A DNA stretch of 6,045 nucleotides from Deltaproteobacteria bacterium (GTDB taxonomy: Bacteria > Myxococcota_A > UBA796 > UBA2385): NCBI GenBank assembly GCA_016845285.1, contig JAERSX010000939.1:1-6045 (forward strand), in the 5' to 3' direction. How positions within the stretch are numbered: position 1 is the stretch's first letter; every line of letters starts with the position of its first letter. The notes beneath the pieces were generated by a model. The model was not told where the DNA came from and made no database searches. It saw nothing but the letters and a program-made list of their open reading frames with translations. A program made the translations under genes and the position numbers. Below, piece by piece: positions 1-5,838 of this stretch.

Positions 1-824
1 GGCGCCACAGCGGGGGGCGGGTTCAGGTCTTCTTCCTTGCTGATGACTCGGTGGGGAGCCCCGTCGAGGCGCTCGTGAGGCCGGGCCGGCGCGTGCGCGA
101 GGGTGAGTCGCTCGAGGTGCCAGGCGCAGGCAGCGTGACCCTGCTGGAGCGCCTGCACGGGGCCGTGTGGCGGGTGAGGGCGGACCCCAGTGCAGCGGTG
201 CTCATGAGCCTCGTGGGCGAGGTCCCGCTTCCTCCGTACCTGGGGCGTGCGCCTCGCGAGGACGATCGCGACCGCTACCAGACCGTCTACGCTCGTCACG
301 GCGGCGCGGTCGCAGCGCCCACGGCCGGCTTGCACCTGACGCCGACCCTGATCGAGGCCTGGCGGGCCCTGGGTGCTGAGGTCCACACCCTCACGTTGCA
401 CGTGGGGGCCGGCACCTTCCGCCCTCTCGAGGTCGACAACCTGGTGCGCGGTGAGCTCCACGAGGAGGCCTTCGAGGTCCCGGTGGAGACCGCCGAGGCC
501 GTCGCACGCGCTCGGTCGGGGGGCGGCCGGGTGTTCGCCGTGGGTACGACGGCCACCCGTGCCCTGGAGTCGGCCGCCAGCCCTGACGGTCAGGTGCGCG
601 TGGGTCCTGGCCGTACCCGGTTGTTCATCCAGCCGGGCTATCGCTTTTCCGTCGTGGACCGCCTGCTGACCAACTTTCACCTGCCCCGAAGCTCGCTCCT
701 GAGCCTTGTGCAGGCCTTCGCTGGCCGAGCGCGGGTCGATGCCGCCTACCGCCACGCTGTGGCCGCCCGCTACCGTTTCTACTCGTATGGCGACGCCATG
801 CTCCTCGACCGGGATCCCTCATGA
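1..824 (+). CDS. queA: S-adenosylmethionine:tRNA ribosyltransferase-isomerase QueA, 5' partial
   Basis: QueA transfers and isomerises the ribosyl group of S-adenosylmethionine onto preQ1 at tRNA position 34, making epoxyqueuosine; it is cytoplasmic. The frame is open to the window edge (first full codon at base 3), and its first residues RHSGGRVQV match the E. coli segment RKASGGKIEV near residue 71, so about 70 N-terminal residues lie outside the window. The GTG at 51 is therefore an internal codon and not the start. The 273 visible codons plus about 70 give the usual length of roughly 340-350. Conserved QueA blocks appear in order: LPPYL (228-242), YQTVY followed by GAVAAPTAGLH (303-335), TLHVGAGTFRP, AVGTTATRALESAA (from 537), TNFHLP (669-686) and YRFYSYGDAM (771-800). 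The stop codon overlaps the start of tgt in ATGA, fitting a coupled queuosine pair. No defect is visible in the part seen. Confidence 0.96.
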   Translation, partial: RHSGGRVQVFFLADDSVGSPVEALVRPGRRVREGESLEVPGAGSVTLLERLHGAVWRVRADPSAAVLMSLVGEVPLPPYLGRAPREDDRDRYQTVYARHGGAVAAPTAGLHLTPTLIEAWRALGAEVHTLTLHVGAGTFRPLEVDNLVRGELHEEAFEVPVETAEAVARARSGGGRVFAVGTTATRALESAASPDGQVRVGPGRTRLFIQPGYRFSVVDRLLTNFHLPRSSLLSLVQAFAGRARVDAAYRHAVAARYRFYSYGDAMLLDRDPS

Positions 825-1948
825 GCAGCTCCATCTCCCTGCGTGTGGACGCCACCGCCGGCGCCGCCCGAACGGGGGTGCTGTCCACTCCGCACGGCGA
901 CGTACAGACGCCCGCCTTCATGCCAGTCGGCACCTACGGCACGGTCAAGGGCTTGAGCCCGCGGGAGCTCCGTGAAGTTGGAGCCGAGGTGGTGCTGTGC
1001 AATGCGCTGCACCTGTGGGTTCGCCCCAGCCACGAAGTCATCGGCAAGTTGGGGGGGCTGCACAGCTTCATGGCCTGGGATGGCCCCATCCTGACGGACT
1101 CCGGAGGCTTCCAGATCTGGAGCCTCCGGCACCTCTCGAAGGTCAGCGAGAACGGCGTGCGCTTCCGCGCTCCCCTGGATGGCATGTACCGGGTCATGAC
1201 CCCGGAAGTCTGTGTCGAGATCCAGGAGACCCTGGGCGTGGACCTGGCCATGGCCTTCGACGAGTGCATCGAGTGGCCCGCCGACCGTGACCGAGTGGCA
1301 CGCAGCACCGAGCGGACCACTCGGTGGTTGAAGCGCTGCATGGCGGCCCGCAGCAAGCCGGAGCAGACGGCATTGCTCGGCATCGTCCAGGGAGGCTTCT
1401 ACGAGGACCTTCGGGTGGCGCATGCCCAGCAGATTGTCGACCTGGACCTCGATGCCTACGCCATCGGTGGCCTGAGCGTCGGTGAGCCGCGCGACCAGCT
1501 TCTCGACATGGTCGCCCGGACCACGCCCCACCTTCCAGCCGACAAGATCCGGTACCTCATGGGGGTGGGCTACCCCCTCGACATCGTAGAAGCTGTGCAA
1601 CGGGGGGTTGACTTCTTCGACTGCGTGATTCCTACCCGGAGCGGCCGAACTGGACTGGTGTTCACCTCCCGCGGGCGACTCGTCGTCAAGCACGCGCGCT
1701 TCAAGGAGGATCAGCGCCCGTTGGACCCGGCCTGCGCGTGTTACACGTGCCGCTCTTTCAGCCGGGCATACCTCCGGCACCTTTTCCTCTCCAACGAGAT
1801 CCTCGCCCCCCGGCTGCTGACCCTCCACAACGTCGCCCTCTACCAGCACCTGATGCACCGCTTGCGAGACGCGGTGCGCGCCGGAACCGACGCGTTGTCG
1901 ACGCTCCGGAGCGAGGTCGCTGCCTGGACGGGGCCTCTAGAGGACTGA
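821..1948 (+). CDS. tgt: tRNA-guanine(34) transglycosylase Tgt
   Basis: Tgt exchanges guanine 34 for preQ1 in tRNAs with GUN anticodons, the step before QueA in queuosine synthesis. The 375-residue protein has the normal bacterial length. Visible motifs are TDSGGFQ with the proposed general base D93, FDEC with substrate-binding D147 and C149, GGLSVGE (216-222), the nucleophile D267 in FDCVIPTR, and a zinc site formed by C305, C307, C310 and H336 (CxCxxC plus a distal His). All key residues are present. V220 in GGLSVGE matches preQ1-using bacterial enzymes, whereas eukaryotic queuine-inserting enzymes carry Gly at the equivalent place. The ATG overlaps the queA stop, with a modest GGGA at 811-814 as ribosome site, so translation is probably coupled. 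The start gives an N-terminus (SLRVDATAGAARTGVL) that aligns with the family without extra sequence. Confidence 0.98.
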   Translation: MSSSISLRVDATAGAARTGVLSTPHGDVQTPAFMPVGTYGTVKGLSPRELREVGAEVVLCNALHLWVRPSHEVIGKLGGLHSFMAWDGPILTDSGGFQIWSLRHLSKVSENGVRFRAPLDGMYRVMTPEVCVEIQETLGVDLAMAFDECIEWPADRDRVARSTERTTRWLKRCMAARSKPEQTALLGIVQGGFYEDLRVAHAQQIVDLDLDAYAIGGLSVGEPRDQLLDMVARTTPHLPADKIRYLMGVGYPLDIVEAVQRGVDFFDCVIPTRSGRTGLVFTSRGRLVVKHARFKEDQRPLDPACACYTCRSFSRAYLRHLFLSNEILAPRLLTLHNVALYQHLMHRLRDAVRAGTDALSTLRSEVAAWTGPLED

Positions 1949-1973
1949 GCCGCAGCGGGATCTTGGAGCGTCC

Positions 1974-2339
1974 ATGAACGCCGCCCATCTCGCTGCCGCC
2001 GCGCCCGACCCCGGGGGCCTTGCGCTCTTTCTTGCGCAGGCCGCGCCTGCCGGCGCCCCCGTAGGAGGGGGCCTGATGAGCAGCTTCACGATGATGGCTG
2101 TCATCGTGGCCATCTTCTACTTCCTGCTCATTCGGCCTCAGCAGAAAGAGCAGAAGAAGCATCAGGAACTCCTGACCACTCTGAAGAAGGGCGATCAAGT
2201 CGTCACTTCCGCGGGAATCCACGGCAAGGTCCATACCGTCAAGGACGACAGCATCGTCCTTGAGGTCGCCGACAAGATCCGCGTCACCTTCGACAAGCCG
2301 GCAATCAAGCGAAAGCTCGATGCCGAAGCGGGGGCCTGA
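1974..2339 (+). CDS. yajC: Sec translocon accessory subunit YajC
   Basis: YajC is a small single-span inner-membrane protein that associates with SecD-SecF and SecYEG. The 121-residue product has an Ala/Pro/Gly-rich N-terminus, one hydrophobic helix at about residues 36-53 (MMAVIVAIFYFLLI), the family signature RPQQKEQKKHQE directly after it, and a small basic C-terminal domain with KKGDQVVTSAGIHGKV, comparable to KGDEVLTNGGLVGRV in E. coli YajC. E. coli YajC is 110 residues, so length agrees. The ATG at 1974 has GGAG at 1965-1968 five bases upstream, and the segment AQAAPAGAPVGGGLMS resembles the E. coli N-terminus VAATGAPAQGSPMS, which favours this start. A second in-frame ATG at 2076 has a better Shine-Dalgarno and would give 87 residues that still include the helix. 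The gene lies 25 bases after tgt and 3 bases before secD. Confidence 0.95.
   Translation: MNAAHLAAAAPDPGGLALFLAQAAPAGAPVGGGLMSSFTMMAVIVAIFYFLLIRPQQKEQKKHQELLTTLKKGDQVVTSAGIHGKVHTVKDDSIVLEVADKIRVTFDKPAIKRKLDAEAGA
2063..2078 (+). promoter_or_regulatory. Possible internal Shine-Dalgarno and alternative start in yajC
   Basis: AGGAGG at 2063-2068 lies seven bases before an in-frame ATG at 2076. This is a near-ideal ribosome site, stronger than the GGAG preceding the upstream start at 1974. It may only be a by-product of Val-Gly-Gly-Gly codons. The shorter product would begin immediately before the membrane helix and keep the whole recognisable YajC domain, so sequence alone cannot exclude its use. 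Confidence 0.4.
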
Positions 2340-2342
2340 GCC

Positions 2343-4139
2343 ATGTCCGGAACCTGGTGGACCCGATTCAGCATCATCATCGTCGTCACTCTGTGGGCCT
2401 TCTGGTCCCTCATTCCCACCATCTTCGGCGAGTCGGCTCATTCCGCGCTGACCGATCAAGCCGAGAGTGCCTCCGAGGCCGCCGACGGCGGGTCCGCAGA
2501 TGGCGAGGATGGTGTCGAGGGCGAAGAGGACGATGCGCCCTGGTACGACTTCGCCGTGCCCAAGGCCAAGATCAACCTGGGCCTCGACCTGCAGGGCGGC
2601 ATCGACATGACGCTCCAGGTCGGCATCGACGAGGCCATCGTCTCGGCTGTCCATCGCGACATCAAGCCGCTGCGCGAGGCCGCCGAGCGTGACGGCCTCA
2701 AGCTCGCCGATGTACGGCGAGAGCGTGGCGAGCCGGTCATGCTCATCCAGCCTGCCGAGGGTGTGGGGCTTCAGGACGTGCTCGGCTTCATGGGCGCCAA
2801 GTACGACACCTTCGAGTACGACAACACCCGCACCATCGATGGCGCCGACTTCTACGCCTTCGTGCTGTCCGCCGAGCAGCAGGACTACATCAAGACTCGC
2901 TCGGTGGAGCAGGCTCTCGAGACGCTCCGGTCACGTGTTGACGAGACCGGCGTCAAGGAGCCGGCCATCGTCCGCAAGGGCGCCGACCGCATCAATGTGC
3001 AGCTTCCTGGCATGAGCAATGTCAAGCAAGCGGTTGCTGCCATCGGCACGGCCGCTGTGCTCGAGTTCATGCTCGTCGACTACGACGTCATGAAGGAGGG
3101 GGCCTCCCTCGATCGCGCCTTGCTCGACGCCGAAGCCACCCTCGAGGCCGAGGTCTACGACGACGATGACGGGCTGAGCGACTGGCTCGTGCGTCAGGGC
3201 CACCTGCCCCGCACCAGCAAGCTGATGTGGGAGTACGAGGAGAGCCCCGAAGGCAAGGTTCGGCAGAGCCCTTGGGTCGTCCAGGACGAGGTCATCCTCA
3301 CCGGTGACGACATCAACGACGCCAACGTGTCCATGAACCAGTACAACGAGCCCTACACGGCCCTCGAGTTCAAGGCCCGCGGCTCCAAGAAGTTCTGCGA
3401 CGTCACCACGGAGAACGTCGGTCGGCCCTTCGCCATCATCCTCGACGACGAGGTTCGCTCTGCTCCGACGATTCGCGAGGCCATCTGCGGAGGCCGTGCG
3501 AGCATCGAGATGGGCACCGGCGACTACAGCTCGGCACTTCAGGAGGCCAGCGTGCTCTCCCTGGTGCTGCGGACGGGCGCCCTTCCAGCACCTGTCACGG
3601 TCGGTGAGGTCCGGGTCGTCGGCGCCAGCCTTGGACAAGACGCCATCGACTCCGGACGCAAGGCCACTGTCGTGGGCTTCGGCTTCGTCCTGGTCTTCAT
3701 GTCCGTCTACTACAAGCGCTCGGGCCTGGTGAGCGTCACGGCGCTCTGCCTCAACGTGGTGCTGGTCATGGCGCTCCTGGCCACCGCCGGGGCCACTCTG
3801 ACCCTACCGGGCATCGCGGGAATCGCGCTGACCGTCGGTATGGCCGTCGACGCCAACATCATCATCTACGAACGAATCCGCGAGGAGATGCGCCTCGGCA
3901 AGAACTCGCGCGCATCCGTCGACACTGGCTTCGACCTGGCCTTGTGGGCCGTCCTCGACGCAAACATCACCACCTTCATCGCTGGCGTGGTGCTCTACAG
4001 CTACGGCACCGGCCCCATCAAGGGCTTCGCTGTCACGCTGATGATCGGCATCAACACCACCCTGTTCACCGGCATCTTCGTGTCCCGCACGCTGATGGAC
4101 CTCATGACGCGCCGGGCCTCTGCCCGCCTGTCCATCTGA
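2343..4139 (+). CDS. secD: Protein translocase subunit SecD
   Basis: SecD pairs with SecF in the inner membrane and uses the proton gradient to complete export through SecYEG. The protein has 598 residues (E. coli 615). Membrane helix 1 is at about 9-27, the periplasmic P1 region at about 69-440, and helices 2-6 lie between about 442 and 583. Conserved blocks are LGLDLQGGIDM (79-89), RSRVDETGVKEPAIV (196-210) followed by GADRINVQLPG (213-223), LRTGALPAPV (409-418), TLPGIAGIALTVGMAVDAN (487-505) and GTGPIKGFAVTL (555-566). D503 corresponds to the proton-relay Asp519 of E. coli. Three things differ from E. coli: a Ser/Ala/Asp/Glu-rich linker at about 30-68, a head insertion at about 247-311 that looks some 40 residues longer, and two periplasmic cysteines, C352 and C382. 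The start lies 3 bases after the yajC stop with only a G-run (2330-2334) upstream, suggesting coupling. The TGA is 16 bases before secF. Confidence 0.97.
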   Translation: MSGTWWTRFSIIIVVTLWAFWSLIPTIFGESAHSALTDQAESASEAADGGSADGEDGVEGEEDDAPWYDFAVPKAKINLGLDLQGGIDMTLQVGIDEAIVSAVHRDIKPLREAAERDGLKLADVRRERGEPVMLIQPAEGVGLQDVLGFMGAKYDTFEYDNTRTIDGADFYAFVLSAEQQDYIKTRSVEQALETLRSRVDETGVKEPAIVRKGADRINVQLPGMSNVKQAVAAIGTAAVLEFMLVDYDVMKEGASLDRALLDAEATLEAEVYDDDDGLSDWLVRQGHLPRTSKLMWEYEESPEGKVRQSPWVVQDEVILTGDDINDANVSMNQYNEPYTALEFKARGSKKFCDVTTENVGRPFAIILDDEVRSAPTIREAICGGRASIEMGTGDYSSALQEASVLSLVLRTGALPAPVTVGEVRVVGASLGQDAIDSGRKATVVGFGFVLVFMSVYYKRSGLVSVTALCLNVVLVMALLATAGATLTLPGIAGIALTVGMAVDANIIIYERIREEMRLGKNSRASVDTGFDLALWAVLDANITTFIAGVVLYSYGTGPIKGFAVTLMIGINTTLFTGIFVSRTLMDLMTRRASARLSI

Positions 4140-4155
4140 GCCCGGCGGAGCCCCA

Positions 4156-5403
4156 ATGAATCTCGTCAAGCCAGGGACCAAGATCGACTTCGTCGGCAAG
4201 CGTAAGTACGCCGCCGTCGCTTCGGTCATCATGGTCCTTGTCAGCATCACGCTGTTCTTCGTCAAGGGCCCCAACTGGGGCATCGACTTCACCGGCGGCA
4301 CCGAGCTCCACCTCGAGTTCACCGAGCCCGTCGAGATCGGTGAGGTCCGCTCTGCGCTCTCACAGCTCGACCTGAGCAACGATGCGGTGCAGGGTGTCGG
4401 GGGCCCCGAGGAATACGAGTTCCTCGTGCGGATCCAGGATCCGACCTTCGGCACCGGTGGCATCCAGACGGAGGTCAGGGACGTTCTCGAGGGTGAGTTC
4501 GGCTCTGGCTGGATCGCCGAGTCGGCCTTCGACGCTCAGGTCGGAGCCAGGCTCCAGATCCGCTACACCGGTGAGCCGGTGCCCATCTCCAAGATCCAGC
4601 AGGTGGTGAAGCCCCTCGACGGCGCGAGTGCACGCGATGCCCTCGACGACAACACCATCTACGTCGACCTTCCTGGCCTCTCCTCGCGCATCGAGGACAC
4701 GCTGCGGGGCACGCTGGGTGACCGTGACTTCCGGGTCCTCAAGGTCGACTCGGTGGGCTCGAAGGTCGGTGGCGAGCTGCGTCGTCAGGGCTTCATCGCC
4801 ATCATGGCCACCCTGGTCCTCATCCTGGTCTACGTGGGCTTCCGCTTCGACCTGGCCTTCGCGCCAGGCGCGGTCATCGCCCTGTTCCACGACGTCACCA
4901 TCGTGGTCGGCATCTTCGTCATCATCGGGCACGAGTTCAACCTGCCGATGATCGGTGCCCTGCTGACGATCATCGGGTACTCGCTCAACGACACGATCGT
5001 CATCTACGACCGCATTCGCGAGAACATGCGGAAGTACCGACGGCGAGACATCGCCAACCTGATCAACGGCTCCATCAACGAGACGTTGGCCCGGACCATC
5101 GCCACCTCGCTCACCACCATGTTGGCCATGGCCGCGTTCCTGGTGCTCGGTGGCCCGGTCATCGAAGACTTCGCCCTGGCCATCATGCTGGGTGTGATCT
5201 TCGGTACCTACAGCACGGTCTTCGTGGCCAGCCCCACCATCCTCGTCATGCAGGACCTTCGCCCCACCCTCGCCAAGATCGTGGCCCCCATGGCCGCTGC
5301 CAGCTCCGAGGAAGGGGAGGACACGCCCCAGACCGCTGCCGCCCGTCGCCGCGAGGAGCGAAAGGCGCTGCGCAACTCCGCGGGTCCCGAGCTCGGTGGT
5401 TAG
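4156..5403 (+). CDS. secF: Protein translocase subunit SecF with enlarged, apparently duplicated P1 domain
   Basis: SecF is the partner of SecD in proton-driven protein export at the inner membrane. At 415 residues it is clearly longer than E. coli SecF (323). Helix 1 is at about 19-37, followed by GIDFTGGTEL (43-51). Helices 2-6 span about 213-362, with helix 4 carrying GYSLNDTIVIYDRIREN (274-290), where D279 matches E. coli Asp213. The last span contains LGVIFGTYSTVFVASP (345-360). The extra length lies in two places. The P1 region (about 49-208) holds two consecutive copies of a P1-like unit, each opening with a strand and EPVxI and each ending with a VG-containing strand (FDAQVGARL and VDSVGSKVGGEL). 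The cytoplasmic tail of about 45 residues is rich in Glu, Arg and Ala. The start has GGAG at 4147-4150, five bases upstream of the ATG. Last gene of the probable queA-secF operon. Confidence 0.97.
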   Translation: MNLVKPGTKIDFVGKRKYAAVASVIMVLVSITLFFVKGPNWGIDFTGGTELHLEFTEPVEIGEVRSALSQLDLSNDAVQGVGGPEEYEFLVRIQDPTFGTGGIQTEVRDVLEGEFGSGWIAESAFDAQVGARLQIRYTGEPVPISKIQQVVKPLDGASARDALDDNTIYVDLPGLSSRIEDTLRGTLGDRDFRVLKVDSVGSKVGGELRRQGFIAIMATLVLILVYVGFRFDLAFAPGAVIALFHDVTIVVGIFVIIGHEFNLPMIGALLTIIGYSLNDTIVIYDRIRENMRKYRRRDIANLINGSINETLARTIATSLTTMLAMAAFLVLGGPVIEDFALAIMLGVIFGTYSTVFVASPTILVMQDLRPTLAKIVAPMAAASSEEGEDTPQTAAARRREERKALRNSAGPELGG

Positions 5404-5462
5404 CGCTCCGGGCTAAGGGTGTCCGAACCGCGGTCTCTGACCCATCCAACCGGCCCCACTGC

Positions 5463-5490
5463 TTGATCTTTTTCGCATCCTGCCCTTAAT
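5463..5490 (+). promoter_or_regulatory. Candidate sigma70-type promoter for the HU/IHF gene
   Basis: TTGATC at 5463-5468 (four of six matches to TTGACA) is followed after 16 bases by CTTAAT at 5485-5490 (four of six matches to TATAAT). This is a local AT-rich patch in an otherwise GC-rich window and lies in the only substantial gap between genes. Transcription would start near 5497, leaving a leader of about 50 bases. The assignment rests on consensus matching only. Confidence 0.45.
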
Positions 5491-5499
5491 TGGAGGGTA

Positions 5500-5525
5500 C
5501 CTCGTACCGGCCGTTGGCCGCGAGG
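5500..5525 (+). promoter_or_regulatory. GC-rich stem-loop in the HU/IHF leader
   Basis: CCTCG (5500-5504) pairs with CGAGG (5521-5525), and inside it CGGCC (5508-5512) pairs with GGCCG (5516-5520) around a GTT loop. The result is a ten-pair stem with a three-base bulge, TAC. An alternative five-pair hairpin, GGTAC-CTC-GTACC (5496-5508), shares bases with it, so the two structures compete. No T-run follows, so it is not a typical intrinsic terminator. It sits just upstream of the Shine-Dalgarno and could stabilise the transcript, tune translation, or be a protein-binding palindrome in DNA. Confidence 0.4.
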
Positions 5526-5530
5526 CCCTT

Positions 5531-5539
5531 GAGGTGATC
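5531..5539 (+). promoter_or_regulatory. Strong Shine-Dalgarno of the HU/IHF gene
   Basis: GAGGTGATC is complementary over nine bases to the conserved anti-Shine-Dalgarno end of 16S rRNA and ends eight bases before the ATG at 5548. It is the strongest ribosome site at a clear gene start in this window, fitting the high expression normal for nucleoid proteins, and it fixes the start of the gene. Confidence 0.8.
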
Positions 5540-5547
5540 AGACACCG

Positions 5548-5838
5548 ATGACGAAGTCCGAGCTCATCGACGCCCTCGCCGAGTCCCGCAACATTCCGCG
5601 TCGCACTGCCGAAGAGGTGGTGAACGTGGTGTTCGACGGCATGCGCGAGGCCCTGGTCGAAGGTGGCCGCATCGAGATCCGCGGCTTCGGCAGCTTCAAG
5701 GTGCGCCAGTACAAGGGGTACATCGGCCGCAACCCGAAGACTGGCCAGCCCATCACCGTCCGCCCCAAGCGCCTGCCGGTGTTCAAGGTGAGCAAGATCC
5801 TGAAGGCCCAGGTCGAACGCGGGTCGGTAGACGGTTGA
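5548..5838 (+). CDS. HU/IHF-family DNA-binding protein, IhfB-like
   Basis: This is a small nucleoid-associated protein of 96 residues that would bind and bend DNA as a dimer. It has the full HU/IHF fold: N-terminal helices starting MTKSELIDALAES, the signature GGRIEIRGFGSF (39-50), the DNA-grasping arm with GRNPKTG (60-66) in which P63 is the expected intercalating proline, and the terminal helix VFKVSKILK. The N-terminus MTKSELI and the block RIEIRGFGSF are identical to E. coli IhfB over those stretches, so it is closer to the IHF beta group than to HU. Whether it acts as a homodimer or with an IHF alpha partner cannot be told here, so no gene symbol is given. It follows secF by 144 bases with its own likely promoter. 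Its stop overlaps the TTG start of the next gene. Confidence 0.95.
   Translation: MTKSELIDALAESRNIPRRTAEEVVNVVFDGMREALVEGGRIEIRGFGSFKVRQYKGYIGRNPKTGQPITVRPKRLPVFKVSKILKAQVERGSVDG

Noticed and set aside
51..53. GTG as the start of queA
   Set aside because: The frame continues upstream to the window edge, and the upstream residues match internal QueA sequence, so this is an internal valine.
779..1858. A 359-codon open frame on the minus strand across tgt
   Set aside because: It lies wholly opposite tgt, which has intact catalytic and zinc motifs. Long antisense frames are expected in GC-rich genes, and its translation shows no recognisable domain.
1758..2654. A 298-codon minus-strand frame across the end of tgt, yajC and the start of secD
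   Set aside because: It crosses three well-supported plus-strand genes, and its product is low-complexity Gly/Arg/Asp-rich sequence typical of a codon-bias shadow.
2931..3638. A 235-codon minus-strand frame inside secD
   Set aside because: It is fully opposite conserved SecD sequence and has no recognisable motif.
3804..4463. A 219-codon minus-strand frame spanning the secD-secF junction
   Set aside because: It is antisense to conserved membrane segments of both genes and looks like a GC-driven shadow.
5400..5416. TTAGC/GCTAA inverted repeat at the secF stop, considered as a terminator
   Set aside because: The stem has only five pairs with a seven-base loop and no T-run follows, so an intrinsic terminator cannot be supported.
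5427..5434. ACCGCGGT palindrome
   Set aside because: An isolated eight-base palindrome in GC-rich DNA is expected by chance, and no second copy is seen nearby.
5469..5473. Run of five T after secF, considered as a terminator tail
   Set aside because: No stable hairpin lies immediately before it. It falls in the spacer of the candidate promoter instead.
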